Notes: a model not told the origin generated them from the letters alone. DNA of 64,000 nucleotides from Sphingomonas sp. (GCA_017418975.1 JAFOMG010000003.1:23541-87540); one strand, 5' to 3'; positions 1 through 9,558 are shown, counted from the first letter of the stretch. A program made the numbers and translations.

Positions 1-113
1 TGGCGCGGCGGCTGGGCGGCGAGCCACGCGTCGAACCCCTTGGCGTCGATCACGTGGATGGTGCGGGCGGGCTGGCCCTTGTCGGGCTGAACGAGCGTGT
101 TGGGATCAGGCAT
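1..113 (-). CDS. Probable leucyl aminopeptidase family protein (M17), N-terminus only
   Basis: The reverse strand reads an open frame from an ATG at 113 to the window edge (37 codons). The start MPDPNTLVQPDKGQPAR followed by IHVIDAKGFDAWL resembles the N-terminus of sphingomonad M17 leucyl aminopeptidase family proteins, which have a QPD.GQPA segment near the start. The catalytic domain lies outside the window, so metal ligands cannot be checked. It is divergent from the PQQ dehydrogenase at 288, with about 170 bases between them. The family call rests on a short N-terminal resemblance only. Confidence 0.5.
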   Translation of the reverse strand, partial: MPDPNTLVQPDKGQPARTIHVIDAKGFDAWLAAQPPR

Positions 114-287
114 GGGCGTTGATCTAGGTAATGGCGGCGGCGAGGGCTAGGGGCTTTTGCGTTTCTCCGGGCCGTCACTTCGGCTTTCGGCGGGGCGACC
201 GCATCGAACATGAATTTTGGTGCGCGAGGGAACCCAATCGTTGCGCCCCCGGTTTCCAGTCCGTCCGCGGGCAACAGGGAGCAAGCG

Positions 288-2720
288 ATGACCGACACGC
301 GCTATGAAGGGGAGCGCATCCCCTATCTCGAGCCGGTGGAGGAAACGCCCCGGCGGCACAGCATCGCCGCGATGATCGTCGGCGCGGTGATCGGCCTGAT
401 CGGGCTGGTGCTGGCGGTCGGCGGGGTCTGGCTCGCCGTGCTGGGCGGCTCGCTCTACTATCTCCTCACCGGCGCGCTGATGCTCTGGTCCGGCTGGCTG
501 CTGATCCGCGGGCGGATGGGCGGAGGCTGGCTCTATCTCGCCATCGTCGTGGCCAGCATCCTCTGGGCCTGGTGGGAAGTCGGGTCCAATCCCTGGGCGC
601 AGGTGCCCCGCGTGATCGCACCCGTCGTGCTCGCCGTCGCGGTAATCCTGGTGCTGCCGACGCTCACCCCTGCGCCGGGCAAGTGGCGGCTGGCGCTGGG
701 CGGCGTCGCGGTGGCGCTGCTGCTCACCGTGATCAACTTCTGGGCCGCCGCGGCCGGCCAGCCCGATCCGGTGCGCGCCGGCCTGCCCGCGCCCGGCACC
801 GCGGGGATGCCGGACCCCTCGGGCCAGCAGACCGGGGCCGACTGGCCCGTCTATGGCGGCACCACCAGCGCCCGGCGCTACTCGCCGCTCGTTCAGATCA
901 CGCCGGCGAACGTCGCGAAGCTCAAGCAGGTCTGGCTCACCCACACCGGCGACCTGCCATCCTCCGCGATGATCCGGAAGACCTATGGCGCGGAGAACAC
1001 GCCGCTCAAGGTGGGCGACAGCCTGTATATCTGCACGCCCAAGAACATCCTGCTCGCGCTCGACGCAGCCACCGGCATGGAGAAGTGGCGCTACGATCCC
1101 AAGGTGCCGGACGACGCGATCCCCTATACGGCGGCGTGCCGCGGCGTGGTCTATTATGCGGTTCCCAACGCGCCGGCGAACCAGGCCTGCGCGACGCGGG
1201 TGATCGAGGGCACGCTCGACGCGCGGCTGATCGCCGTCGATGCGAGGAACGGCAGGCCCTGCGCCGATTTCGGCACGGGCGGCCAGGTCGATGCCAAGCA
1301 GGGCATGGGCAAGGTTCCGGCGGGCTTCGTCTCGATCAACTCGCCGCCGACGCTGGTTCGCGGCGTGCTCGTCACCGGTCATCAGGTGCTGGACGGGCAG
1401 GATCGCTGGGCGCCGTCGGGGGTGATCCAGGGGTTCGACGTCGTCACCGGCCAGCTGCGCTGGGCCTGGGACATGATGCATCCGCACTGGAACGGCACCC
1501 CGCCCGCCGGGCAGGAATGGGCGCGCGGCACGCCGAACATGTGGACGATGGCGAGCGGCGACGAGCAGCTGGGGCTGGTCTATCTCCCGATGGGCAATGC
1601 CGCGGCCGACTATTATTCGTCGCTGCGCCGGCCGGAGGAGAATTTCTACGCCACGTCGCTGGTGGCGCTCGACGTGACCACCGGCAAGCCGAAATGGCGC
1701 TTCCAGGCGGTGCGCGGCGATGTGTGGGACTATGATTTCGGCGCCCAGGCGACCCTGGTCGACTATAAGGGGGCGCCCGCGCTGATCCTCCCCTCGAAGC
1801 AGGGCGACATCTACATCCTCGACCGCCGCACCGGCCAGCCGCTTACTCCGGTGGGCGAGATGAAGGTGCCGGGCGGCGGCGTCGAGCCGGAGCAGCGCGC
1901 GGCCACCCAGCGCGTCTCGCTCTGGCATACGCTGCGCAAGCCCGACCTGACCGAGCGCGACATGTGGGGCATGTCGCCGATCGACCAGATGCTGTGCCGC
2001 ATCAACTTCCGCCGGGCGAGCTACAAGGGCTTCTTCACGCCGCCCGAGGCCGATCGGCACTCGATCCAATATCCCGGCTATAATGGCGGCACCGATTGGG
2101 GCGGCATCGCGGTCGACCCGCAGCGCGGAGTGATCGTCGCCAACTACAACGACATGCCCAACTATGTCCGGCTCGTTCCGCGTGCGGAGGCGGACCGGCT
2201 CGGCTGGGCCCCGCGCGACCAGGCCCGCGGCAGGATCGGCGGCGCCGAAGGAGCGGGCGATCCCCAAGCGAACACGCCTTATGCGATCAACGTCAACGCC
2301 GGCTGGCGGATGCCGTTCACCGGGCTGCTCTGCAAGCAGCCGCCCTATGGCGGGATCCGCGCGATCGACATGGCCAGCGGCAAGACGATCTGGGACCGCC
2401 CCTTCGGCGAGGCGCGCACCAACGGGCCGTTCGGCATCCCCTCGATGCTGCCGATCAGCATCGGCACGCCGAACAATGGCGGCGCGGTGGTGACGGCGGG
2501 CGGGCTGATCTTCGTGGCGGCGGCGACGGACAATCTGATCCGCGCGATCGACCTGAAGACCGGCAGGACGCTGTGGAAGGCAGTGCTGCCCGCGGGCGGC
2601 CAGGCGACGCCGATCACCTATGAGGTGAACGGCAGGCAGTATCTCGTCATCTATGCCGGCGGCCATCATTTCATGGAGACGCCGATCGGCGACGAGGTGG
2701 TCGCCTACGCGCTGCCGTAG
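288..2720 (+). CDS. gcd: Membrane-bound PQQ-dependent dehydrogenase, glucose/quinate/shikimate family
   Basis: A quinoprotein of 810 residues, the usual length for membrane-bound glucose dehydrogenase. It oxidises a sugar or polyol in the periplasm and passes electrons to ubiquinone. The first ~150 residues hold about five hydrophobic segments, the membrane anchor of this family. The rest is the beta-propeller quinoprotein domain, beginning with DWPVYGGTTSARRYSPL and ending with GGHHFMETPIGDEVVAY, both typical. ATG 288 was chosen because AGGGAG lies 6 bases upstream; an in-frame start at 210 has no such site. No pqq biosynthesis genes are in the window, so cofactor supply is unseen. Glucose versus quinate/shikimate specificity cannot be told from sequence. 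Confidence 0.93.
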   Translation: MTDTRYEGERIPYLEPVEETPRRHSIAAMIVGAVIGLIGLVLAVGGVWLAVLGGSLYYLLTGALMLWSGWLLIRGRMGGGWLYLAIVVASILWAWWEVGSNPWAQVPRVIAPVVLAVAVILVLPTLTPAPGKWRLALGGVAVALLLTVINFWAAAAGQPDPVRAGLPAPGTAGMPDPSGQQTGADWPVYGGTTSARRYSPLVQITPANVAKLKQVWLTHTGDLPSSAMIRKTYGAENTPLKVGDSLYICTPKNILLALDAATGMEKWRYDPKVPDDAIPYTAACRGVVYYAVPNAPANQACATRVIEGTLDARLIAVDARNGRPCADFGTGGQVDAKQGMGKVPAGFVSINSPPTLVRGVLVTGHQVLDGQDRWAPSGVIQGFDVVTGQLRWAWDMMHPHWNGTPPAGQEWARGTPNMWTMASGDEQLGLVYLPMGNAAADYYSSLRRPEENFYATSLVALDVTTGKPKWRFQAVRGDVWDYDFGAQATLVDYKGAPALILPSKQGDIYILDRRTGQPLTPVGEMKVPGGGVEPEQRAATQRVSLWHTLRKPDLTERDMWGMSPIDQMLCRINFRRASYKGFFTPPEADRHSIQYPGYNGGTDWGGIAVDPQRGVIVANYNDMPNYVRLVPRAEADRLGWAPRDQARGRIGGAEGAGDPQANTPYAINVNAGWRMPFTGLLCKQPPYGGIRAIDMASGKTIWDRPFGEARTNGPFGIPSMLPISIGTPNNGGAVVTAGGLIFVAAATDNLIRAIDLKTGRTLWKAVLPAGGQATPITYEVNGRQYLVIYAGGHHFMETPIGDEVVAYALP

Positions 2721-2841
2721 TTCGCGATCGTCGGGCGGGCCGGATTGTCCGGGAGCGCCTTTCCCCGGGCGATGGCGGCGCACGGCCTTGCGGGCTCCCG
2801 GGCGGACGCTAGGCTTCTTCGCGCAAGAAGGAGAGGCATTC

Positions 2842-3048
2842 GTGAACCCATCCCGCAATCCTGGACTCAGTTGTCCCCAGTGCGGCCATTATATCGAGGT
2901 CAAGATCACCCAGCTCCTGGACGGGAGCGGCGTGACCTGCCCCAGCTGCCAGCTTCACCTTGCCATCAACAGCAAGCCCGGCGGAGCAGCGGCCTTCGAC
3001 AAGATCCGAAGGATGCACGACGACGAGACCGGGCACGAGCCGGGCTAG
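2842..3048 (+). CDS. Small zinc-ribbon protein, function unknown
   Basis: A 68-residue protein starting at GTG 2842, with AAGGAG 8 bases upstream. Two knuckles, CPQCGH near residue 12 and CPSCQ near residue 33, form a likely four-cysteine zinc ribbon. The segment between them (YIEVKITQLLDGSGV) and the charged tail carry no recognisable enzymatic motif. There is no signal peptide, so it is probably cytoplasmic. Its stop codon coincides with the left edge of a dispersed repeat element at 3046-3213. I do not recognise a function. Confidence 0.65.
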   Translation: MNPSRNPGLSCPQCGHYIEVKITQLLDGSGVTCPSCQLHLAINSKPGGAAAFDKIRRMHDDETGHEPG

Positions 3049-3213
3049 GGCCAATCGGCATTCAGGCTGAGGATGTGGCTTGGCGGGCGGGAGCACGCCG
3101 AACCAACCTCGTTCGTCACCCTGAACTTGTTCGGCGCTTGTCCCCTTGAGACGAGTCCCCTTGAGACGAGGAATGCCCAATGGCCGTCATCCCCGCGAAA
3201 GCAGGGATGACGG
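3046..3213 (+). repeat. Dispersed ~165-bp repeat element, copy A, with terminal palindrome
   Basis: It runs from GGGCCAATCGGCATTC to the palindrome CATCCCCGC...GCAGGGATGACGG (3185-3213). It aligns over its length with the reverse complement of 9404-9558, sharing blocks such as GGGCCAATCG, AACCAACCTC, GAACTTGTT and CCGTCATCCCCGC. Copy A carries a tandem duplication of TCCCCTTGAGACGAG that copy B lacks. It fills most of the gap between the zinc-ribbon gene and the next gene. No coding potential seen. Confidence 0.75.
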
Positions 3214-3286
3214 GAAGGAGACAAGCTGGCGGCTTCGTCCACCCTCCCTCCCCCACCCCCGCTGCGCGAGGAAGAGTCCTACCCGC

Positions 3287-3706
3287 TCAAGGAACCTGCG
3301 CGTCCTTGGCCTTCTGGTCGAGCCGCTCCTGATACCATTGGCGGATCATCTGGCGGGTGCAGCCGGTCTGGCCACCCGTGCCCACCGGCGAGCAGCTATT
3401 GGGCAGCCCGGCGCGGTTCACTTCTTCCACCGTCTCCACCCGGTTGGTCCAGGCCTGGGAAGCGGCGTCCTGCTTGGGCTGGTTCCGGAACTGCTTGGGG
3501 ATGCGATAGGGCGATTCGCCGGCATTGGCGCACACGACGATCTCCTCCTCGCTCTGCGGCTTCGGGCATTCCTCCTGCCCGTAGAGCAGGATGCTGCGCA
3601 CCCGCTTTGGCGGGCCGCTGCTCTCGGTATCCTGCGACTGCTTGCTGTCCTGCGCCATGGCGGGCCCCGCGAGCAGCGCGGCGGCAACGAGCAAACGAAC
3701 GATCAT
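3287..3706 (-). CDS. Secreted hypothetical protein with four conserved-looking cysteines
   Basis: A protein of 139 residues with an N-terminal signal peptide ([19 protein letters not shown], predicted cleavage after AMA). The mature part has a CPKP segment and a second region with C-SPVGTGGQTGCTRQMIRQWYQERL near the C-terminus. ATG 3706 has AAGGAG 6 bases upstream. I recall similar uncharacterised exported proteins in sphingomonads but cannot assign a role. No enzyme motif is visible. It is divergent from the lipoprotein gene at 3821. Confidence 0.75.
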   Translation of the reverse strand: MIVRLLVAAALLAGPAMAQDSKQSQDTESSGPPKRVRSILLYGQEECPKPQSEEEIVVCANAGESPYRIPKQFRNQPKQDAASQAWTNRVETVEEVNRAGLPNSCSPVGTGGQTGCTRQMIRQWYQERLDQKAKDAQVP

Positions 3707-3820
3707 GAACACTCCTTCCGGCGCAACAACGCCCCTCGTCGCCCGGCGTGCCGCCTCACTGTGGCAAGCCCAAGGCACGCGGCGCCTTGCCTCCGCGTCT
3801 TTTGCCCCTAAGTGGCAGGG

Positions 3821-4567
3821 ATGATCCGGCCGATCGCCCCTGCCGGCGCCCTCCTGCTGCTCGCCGCCTGCGCCTCCAACGGAGGCATCGACGCTGCGTG
3901 CCGCGACATTCGCTTCGAAGGCACGCGCTTCACCGTGTGCCGCGCCGATCCGCAGAAGCACGCGCTGATGCTGGTCGACAAGGGCAAGGACGGCCGCCCG
4001 ATGCGCGACTTCACCGGGCTCGAGCCGCGGCTGGGCCCGCGCTACCCGCGCATCGCCTTCGCGATGAACGCCGGCATGTTCGACGCCTCCGGCCTGCCGA
4101 TCGGCTATTATGTCGAGGACGGCGCCGAGCAGAAGCCGCTCAACCGGCGCCCCGGGCCCGGCAATTTCCACATGCAGCCGAACGGCGTGTTCTGGGGCGA
4201 CGCCAAGGGCTGGCACGTCGCCACCACCGACGATTTCGCACGGAACAAGCCCGATCACGTCCGTTTCGCCACCCAGTCCGGGCCGATGCTGCTGATCGAC
4301 GGCCAGCTCCATCCCAAGCTGGCCGAGAACGGCACCTCGCTCCAGGTGCGCAACGCGGTGGGCGTCGGCATGAACGGCAGCGCCTGGTTCGCGATCAGCA
4401 ACGAACCGGTGTCGTTCGGCCGCTTCGCCCGGCTGTTCCGCGACAGGCTCGCCGCGCCCGATGCCCTTTATCTCGACGGCGCCGTCTCGCGCCTGTGGGA
4501 TCCGGTGGCGGACCGCATGGACGGCGGCGCGCCGATCGGGCCGATCGTGGTGGCGCTGCAGCGTTGA
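3821..4567 (+). CDS. Phosphodiester glycosidase-like (DUF2233/NAGPA domain) lipoprotein
   Basis: A 248-residue protein with an N-terminal lipobox (LLLLAAC near residue 18), so probably a membrane-anchored periplasmic lipoprotein. The body matches the NAGPA/DUF2233 fold: [47 protein letters not shown] and [13 protein letters not shown] are the usual blocks of these phosphodiester glycosidases, which cleave sugar-phosphate diesters. The substrate is unknown. A GTG at 3812 is an alternative start adding three residues; neither start has a strong ribosome site. trpG follows 55 bases downstream on the same strand. Confidence 0.85.
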   Translation: MIRPIAPAGALLLLAACASNGGIDAACRDIRFEGTRFTVCRADPQKHALMLVDKGKDGRPMRDFTGLEPRLGPRYPRIAFAMNAGMFDASGLPIGYYVEDGAEQKPLNRRPGPGNFHMQPNGVFWGDAKGWHVATTDDFARNKPDHVRFATQSGPMLLIDGQLHPKLAENGTSLQVRNAVGVGMNGSAWFAISNEPVSFGRFARLFRDRLAAPDALYLDGAVSRLWDPVADRMDGGAPIGPIVVALQR

Positions 4568-4622
4568 CCCGGGTTCGCCACGCCGCTTTCGCGGGAAGGA
4601 CGAAGGCGCTAGGGGCATTCCC

Positions 4623-5207
4623 ATGATCCTCGTCATCGACAATTACGACAGCTTCACCTGGAACCTGGTCCATTATCTGATGGAGCTGGGCACCGATGTG
4701 CAGGTGGTGCGCAACGACGCGCTCACCGCGCGGGATGCCGTCGCCAGCAATGCCCAGGCCTTCCTGATCTCGCCGGGCCCCTGCACGCCCAACGAAGCCG
4801 GGATCAGCCTCGATCTCGTCGCCGCCTGTGCCGATCTCGGCAAGCCGCTGCTCGGCGTCTGCCTGGGCCATCAGGCGATCGGCCAGCATTTCGGCGGATC
4901 GGTGGTGCGCGGCGGGCTGATGCACGGCAAGACGAGCCCGGTGAACCATGACGGCACCGGCCTGTTCGAAGGCCTGCCCTCGCCGTTCACCGCGACGCGC
5001 TATCACTCGCTGATCGTCACCGACATTCCCGAGGATCTGGTGGTCAACGCCACCGCCGACGACGCGCATGTGATGGGCTTCCGGCACAAGTCGCTGCCGA
5101 TCCACGGCGTGCAGTTCCATCCGGAGAGCATCGCCACCGAGCATGGCCATGCGATGCTGGCGAATTTCCTGCGCATCGCCGGGATCGAGGCGCGCGCGAT
5201 CGCCTGA
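4623..5207 (+). CDS. trpG: Anthranilate/aminodeoxychorismate synthase glutaminase subunit
   Basis: A class I glutamine amidotransferase of 194 residues that supplies ammonia to chorismate-using TrpE or PabB. The start [15 protein letters not shown], the nucleophile motif [11 protein letters not shown], and the His-Glu pair in GVQFHPESI are all intact. The oxyanion block [13 protein letters not shown] is also normal. It lies on the same strand as trpD and trpC but is separated from them by an EF-hand gene and a reverse-strand peptidase gene. trpE is not adjacent here. Confidence 0.95.
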   Translation: MILVIDNYDSFTWNLVHYLMELGTDVQVVRNDALTARDAVASNAQAFLISPGPCTPNEAGISLDLVAACADLGKPLLGVCLGHQAIGQHFGGSVVRGGLMHGKTSPVNHDGTGLFEGLPSPFTATRYHSLIVTDIPEDLVVNATADDAHVMGFRHKSLPIHGVQFHPESIATEHGHAMLANFLRIAGIEARAIA

Positions 5208-5216
5208 CGCGCGGAT

Positions 5217-5231
5217 AATTTGCGACAAATT
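5217..5231. promoter_or_regulatory. Short perfect inverted repeat upstream of the EF-hand gene
   Basis: AATTTG-CGA-CAAATT is a perfect dyad with 6-base arms, placed between the trpG stop and the EF-hand gene at 5315. It could be an operator for a small dimeric regulator. It is the only AT-rich patch in this gap. Function is inferred from symmetry alone. Confidence 0.3.
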
Positions 5232-5314
5232 CGGTCATCCGGCGACATAGACGCGCGACGTTCGCCGGCGATTTTCTCCAGCCTGGCCCGATTCCGGGCG
5301 GGAAGGAGAACGCA

Positions 5315-5632
5315 ATGAACCACAAGCTGCAGCTGGTCAGCGCGACGCTCGCGGGTGTGTTGGTCACGGTGGCGGCGGGCGGCATCGCCTCCGCCAGCAT
5401 GGGTCACGGCCGAAATGGGGACCTGGGCCGGTTCGCCAGCGCCGATACCGATGGCGACGGCACGATCACTCGCGCCGAATGGATCGCGGCGGCCAATGCC
5501 CGCTTCGACAAGCTCGACGTCAAAAAGGATGGCAAGCTCACCCCCGACGAGCTGCCCGCGCGCCACGGCTGGCACCGTGGCGGGTGCGGCCAGGACGGCG
5601 GCGGGGACGCTCCCCCCGGCAACGCGAGCTGA
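5315..5632 (+). CDS. Secreted EF-hand protein
   Basis: A 105-residue protein with a signal-like N-terminus (LVSATLAGVLVTVAAGGIASA). It has two EF-hand loops, DTDGDGTITRAE near residue 46 and DVKKDGKLTPDE near residue 69. Position 1 of each loop is Asp, and position 12 is Glu, as required for calcium binding. The tail is Gly/His/Pro rich. GGGAAGGAG precedes ATG 5315 at good spacing. Small periplasmic EF-hand proteins of this type are common in sphingomonads; their role is unknown. Confidence 0.85.
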   Translation: MNHKLQLVSATLAGVLVTVAAGGIASASMGHGRNGDLGRFASADTDGDGTITRAEWIAAANARFDKLDVKKDGKLTPDELPARHGWHRGGCGQDGGGDAPPGNAS

Positions 5633-5650
5633 TACCCGCGCCACCGCCGC

Positions 5651-6832
5651 TCATGGAAACGCCGTGATGCTCCCGTCGAGCGGCAGCGCGTCGCGGCGCA
5701 TGCGCGCGCCGGCCGCCCGCACGGGAACCGGCACCGCCGAGTCGAAGCTGTCCTCGATCCTCGCCTCGCCGAGCAGCGTGAACCGGTCGATGACGAAGGG
5801 AAGCCCCTCCGATCGCTCGAAGCCCGGCCGGTCGCTGACATGGAAATGGAGATGCGGGGCGCCCGCGCTTCCGGTCTGGCCGAGGCGGCCGATCACCATG
5901 CCGCGGCGCACGCGCTGGCCAGGCCGCACCCGCACGCTGCCGGCCCGCAGATGCGCGTAATGCGCATAGACGCCCGGCGCGATCCGCAGGACGACGAAAT
6001 TCCCGTACAGGGTCCGCGCGGTGAGGTCGTCCGGCACCTGCTGGGGCGCCAGCGGGGTGCCGTTCGGGATGCCATCCCGCGCATCGACCACCACGCCGTC
6101 GCGCACCGCGAGAACGTCGCGGCCATAGCCGATCCAGTCCGCATCCATGGTCGCCGCCGGCGAGGCATGGACGCCGCGGATCGAATGGTTGCCGCCGTCC
6201 AGCCCGAACCAGTCGATGGCGTAGCGCTGCGGGATGCTCAGCATGCCGTCGATCGCGACCATGCTGCCCCAGTGATGCGACAGATGGTTGCCCGGCCCCT
6301 CGACCGCCAGCCAGCGCCCGCCGCGCAGGGGCGGCCCGATCCGCACCGGCGCCGCCGCGATCACCGGGGTCCGCACATCGTCGGCGCGCTGGATCGCCCC
6401 CTTGTCGGCGCGGAAGCTGAGCTGGTGCCGCAGGGTCGCGGGAGGCGCGCCGGGCGGCAAAGCGAGCCAGAGGAAGAATGTCCGGCTCGTCCCGTCGGCG
6501 ATCGGGATGCCGTCCTGCGGGGCCTCGTCCGCCGCCCGCGCGCCGAGCCGCGCCCGCAATGCCGCGCCCTCCAGCGTCGCCAGCGGCGTCCGGGCATCGC
6601 CCGCGAAGATCGCCAGGCGCGTCAGCCGGAGCGGTGCGTCGCCCGCATAATGGCTGGTCACCTGCAATTCATAGGCGAGGTGCCGCCTGCCGTCGCTGCC
6701 GGTGACCGGGCGCGGCGCCGCGCGGATCCGCGCCTCCATCTGTGCCTGATGGACCGGCTCGCCCCGATCCTGCCCCACCGGCACCGCGATCGACAGCAGC
6801 AGGGCCAGCCCCTGCACCAGATGGGAGACCAT
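5651..6832 (-). CDS. M23-family (LytM-like) peptidase, one metal ligand not obvious
   Basis: A 393-residue exported protein with a hydrophobic N-terminus (LVQGLALLLSIAVPV). The N-terminal half looks like a beta-rich domain. The C-terminal half has the M23 core: GNFVVLRIAPGVYAHYAHL, a VRPGQRVRRGMVIGRLGQTG strand pair and HLHFHV with the HxH ligand pair. The first ligand motif (HxxxD) is represented by RYAID, where the usual His is Arg. This occurs in some M23 subfamilies, so peptidase activity is uncertain. It is convergent with the EF-hand gene and divergent from trpD. Confidence 0.85.
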   Translation of the reverse strand: MVSHLVQGLALLLSIAVPVGQDRGEPVHQAQMEARIRAAPRPVTGSDGRRHLAYELQVTSHYAGDAPLRLTRLAIFAGDARTPLATLEGAALRARLGARAADEAPQDGIPIADGTSRTFFLWLALPPGAPPATLRHQLSFRADKGAIQRADDVRTPVIAAAPVRIGPPLRGGRWLAVEGPGNHLSHHWGSMVAIDGMLSIPQRYAIDWFGLDGGNHSIRGVHASPAATMDADWIGYGRDVLAVRDGVVVDARDGIPNGTPLAPQQVPDDLTARTLYGNFVVLRIAPGVYAHYAHLRAGSVRVRPGQRVRRGMVIGRLGQTGSAGAPHLHFHVSDRPGFERSEGLPFVIDRFTLLGEARIEDSFDSAVPVPVRAAGARMRRDALPLDGSITAFP

Positions 6833-6978
6833 ATCGACGCCACGCCCCGAAGTTGCGCTTCTTCAAGACGCCGCCGCGGCGGTCCGGTCAAGTCGCTTCC
6901 ACGCCCCCAGCGGGGCTTCATGCCGCCTCCAGCAGGATTTGCTCGACTTCGCCCCGCCCCTGGGCCGATAGAGCCCGC

Positions 6979-7971
6979 GTGACGCCCTTTGCCCTCCTCC
7001 CCGATCCGGCGACGCCGCTCGCCCGCGAATCCGCCGCCCAGGCCTTTGCCGACATTCTCGACGGCAAGGTGCCCGAGCCCGAGATCGAACGCTTCCTGAT
7101 CGACCTGTCGGTGCGCGGCGAAACCAGCATCGAGATCGCCGAGGCCGCACGGGCGATGCGGGCCAGGCTGATCCCGATCACCGCCCCGGCGGGCGCGATC
7201 GACGTGTGCGGCACGGGCGGCGACGGGCATCACACGCTCAACGTCTCCACCGCCGTCAGCCTGGTCGTCGCCGCGGCGGGCGTGCCGGTCGCCAAGCATG
7301 GCAATCGCGCCGCCTCGTCCAAATCGGGCGCCGCCGATACGCTGGAGGCGCTCGGCCTCGATCTCGACCGCGCCGGCGCCCGGGCCGAGGAATCGCTCCA
7401 CGAGCTCGGCATCGCCTTCCTGTTCGCCCAGGCGCATCATCCCTCGCTGGCGCGGATCGGGCCGCTGCGCCGCCGCATCGCCCGCCGCACCATCTTCAAC
7501 CTGATGGGCCCGCTGGCCAATCCGGCCCATGTCCGCCGCCAGCTGATCGGCATCGCCCGCCCCGATTACGCGCCGATCTATGCCGAGGCGCTCCGGCAGC
7601 TCGGCGTGGATTCCGCCGCGATCGTCTCGGGCGAGGAAGGGCTGGACGAGCTCTCGACCGAGCATGCCAGCGTCGTGGTGAGCATCGGCAGCTCGGGCCT
7701 GCCGGCGCGGATCGCCCCCGAGGACGCCGGCCTGCCCCGCCACCCCCTGGCGGCCATCCGCGGCGGCGGCCCGGAGTATAACGCCCTCGCCCTGCGCCGC
7801 CTGCTTCAGGGGGAGCCCGGCCCCTATCGCGACGCCGTCCTGCTCAACGCCGCCGCCGCGCTGGTGATCGCCGGCCAGGCGGGCGACCTGCGCGAGGGCG
7901 CCGAGGAAGCCGCCGAAGTGATCGACAAGGGCCTTGCCAAGGCGCTGCTCGACTGCTGGATCGCCTTTTGA
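6979..7971 (+). CDS. trpD: Anthranilate phosphoribosyltransferase
   Basis: A 330-residue enzyme joining phosphoribosyl pyrophosphate to anthranilate, the second step of tryptophan synthesis. The phosphate-binding motif CGTGGDG near residue 75, [30 protein letters not shown] and [10 protein letters not shown] are all present. GTG 6979 gives the normal length and N-terminus. Its stop overlaps the trpC start by one base (TGATG), so the two are translationally coupled. Confidence 0.96.
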   Translation: MTPFALLPDPATPLARESAAQAFADILDGKVPEPEIERFLIDLSVRGETSIEIAEAARAMRARLIPITAPAGAIDVCGTGGDGHHTLNVSTAVSLVVAAAGVPVAKHGNRAASSKSGAADTLEALGLDLDRAGARAEESLHELGIAFLFAQAHHPSLARIGPLRRRIARRTIFNLMGPLANPAHVRRQLIGIARPDYAPIYAEALRQLGVDSAAIVSGEEGLDELSTEHASVVVSIGSSGLPARIAPEDAGLPRHPLAAIRGGGPEYNALALRRLLQGEPGPYRDAVLLNAAAALVIAGQAGDLREGAEEAAEVIDKGLAKALLDCWIAF

Positions 7972-8759
7972 TGTCCACGATCCTCGACAAGATCATCGCC
8001 ACCAAGCACGACGAGGTCGCCGCGCGCCGCCGCGCCGCCTCCGTCGCCGACCTGCACGGCCTCGCCCTCACCCGCACGCCGCCGCGCGGCTTCCGCGCCG
8101 CGCTCGACGCCAGGGCCGCGGCGGGCGGCTATGGCCTGATCGCCGAGATCAAGAAGGCCAGCCCCTCCAAGGGGCTGATCCGCGCCGATTTCGATCCGCC
8201 CGCCCATGCCCGCGCCTATCAGGCCGGCGGCGCCGCCTGCCTGTCGGTGCTCACCGATCTCGAATATTTCCAGGGGCATGAGGAATATCTGATCGCCGCG
8301 CGCGCCGCCTGCGACCTGCCGGTGATCCGCAAGGACTTCATGGTCGATCCCTGGCAGGCGCTCGAATCGCGCGCGATCGGCGCGGATGCGATACTGATCA
8401 TCGTCGCCGCGCTCGAGGATGCGCAGATGGCCGAGATCGAGGATGCGGCGCTGGGCCTGGGCATGGACGTGCTGGTCGAGGTGCACGATGCCGCCGAGCT
8501 CGAACGGGCGCTTCGGCTCCGCTCGCGATTGATCGGCGTGAACAACCGCAATCTCAAGACCTTCGAGGTCGATGTCCAGAAAACCTACGAACTTGTCGCC
8601 CATGCGCCAGCCGATTGCACCTTCGTCGCCGAGAGCGGGCTGAACGGCCGCGCCGACCTGGACGCGATGGCCGCGCACGGCATTCGCTGCTTCCTGATCG
8701 GCGAGTCGCTGATGCGCCAGGACGATGTGGAAGCCGCGACCCGGGCACTGGTGGGATGA
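7971..8759 (+). CDS. trpC: Indole-3-glycerol phosphate synthase
   Basis: A 262-residue TIM-barrel enzyme that converts CdRP to indole-3-glycerol phosphate. The catalytic lysine block [34 protein letters not shown] and FVAESGL are intact. ATG 7971 overlaps the trpD stop by one base. moaC follows after 43 bases on the same strand. It is a monofunctional TrpC without a fused TrpF. Confidence 0.97.
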   Translation: MSTILDKIIATKHDEVAARRRAASVADLHGLALTRTPPRGFRAALDARAAAGGYGLIAEIKKASPSKGLIRADFDPPAHARAYQAGGAACLSVLTDLEYFQGHEEYLIAARAACDLPVIRKDFMVDPWQALESRAIGADAILIIVAALEDAQMAEIEDAALGLGMDVLVEVHDAAELERALRLRSRLIGVNNRNLKTFEVDVQKTYELVAHAPADCTFVAESGLNGRADLDAMAAHGIRCFLIGESLMRQDDVEAATRALVG

Positions 8760-8802
8760 ACGGGGTGGGCCCGTTCTCCCGCGCCTCCTCGAGGAGAGGG
8801 AA

Positions 8803-9270
8803 ATGACCGACCTCACCCATCTCGACGAAACCGGCGCGGCGCGCATGGTCGATGTTGCCGGCAAGGCCGTCACCGCGCGCGAGGCCGTCGCCACCGGGCG
8901 CATCGCGATGTCGGCGGAGGCCGCCGCCGCGATCCGCGCCGGGGCAGTGAAGAAGGGCGACGTGCTTGCCACTGCCCGCATCGCCGGGATCATGGCCGCC
9001 AAGCGCACCGCCGAGCTGATCCCGCTCTGCCATCCGCTGCCGCTTACCCGAGTCGCGGTCGAACTGGTGCCGGACGAGACCGGTGTGACGGTCACCGCCA
9101 CCGCCGCCACCGAAGCGCAGACCGGCGTCGAGATGGAAGCGCTCACCGCCGTCTCCACCGCGCTGCTCACGCTCTACGACATGGCCAAGGCGCTCGACCG
9201 GACGATGGTGATCGGCGAGATCCGGCTGCTCGCCAAGAAGGGCGGCAAATCGGGCGACTGGGCGGCCTGA
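8803..9270 (+). CDS. moaC: Cyclic pyranopterin monophosphate synthase
   Basis: A 155-residue enzyme of molybdenum cofactor synthesis that works after MoaA. The active-site block [15 protein letters not shown] and the later [20 protein letters not shown] with KALDRTM are characteristic. ATG 8803 has GAGGAG 6 bases upstream; in-frame upstream codons have no such site. It follows trpC closely and probably shares its transcript. moeA (11444) and moaA (42561) are elsewhere in the window. Confidence 0.96.
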   Translation: MTDLTHLDETGAARMVDVAGKAVTAREAVATGRIAMSAEAAAAIRAGAVKKGDVLATARIAGIMAAKRTAELIPLCHPLPLTRVAVELVPDETGVTVTATAATEAQTGVEMEALTAVSTALLTLYDMAKALDRTMVIGEIRLLAKKGGKSGDWAA

Positions 9271-9298
9271 GCGCCTGAGGGCCTATTCCCCTTGCGCT

Positions 9299-9319
9299 CC
9301 CCTCCCTGGAAGGGAGGGG
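9299..9319. repeat. CCCCTCCCT/AGGGAGGGG palindrome
   Basis: A perfect 9-base inverted repeat around a 3-base centre. The same palindrome occurs at 23597-23617 and, nearly, at 23697-23717. It lies just after moaC and could fold as a hairpin in the transcript, but no T-run follows. This belongs to a second short repeat family distinct from the GTCATCCCCGC type. Confidence 0.6.
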
Positions 9320-9403
9320 CTGGGGGCGAGTAGCGTCCAGGCGTCCTGCCGACGGGCCATCTTCCCTTGGGCGCTTATCCCGTAAAGACAGGTACACCCC
9401 ATT

Positions 9404-9558
9404 CCGTCGTCCCCGCGCAGGCGGGGATGACGGCTATCGGGCACTCCTTGTCCCAAGGGGATAAACGCCAAACAAGTTCAAGGTGACCAAGGAGGTTGGT
9501 TCGAACTGTTCCGGCCTTCCACTCCGCTCCCTTAGCCCGAATGGCGATTGGCCCTAAC
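9404..9558 (-). repeat. Dispersed ~155-bp repeat element, copy B (reverse)
   Basis: Reverse-complement copy of the element at 3046-3213, beginning at the palindrome CCGTCGTCCCCGC and ending at GGCCCTAAC. It contains an internal hairpin-prone CCTTGTCCCAAGG. Together with the palindrome at 9299 it explains most of the 380-base gap between moaC and the GST gene; I see no gene in that gap. Confidence 0.75.

Noticed and set aside
147-2858. A 903-codon reverse frame opposite the PQQ dehydrogenase
   Set aside because: Arg/Ala/His-rich composition with no domain; it mirrors the codon structure of the dehydrogenase, as expected in high-GC DNA.
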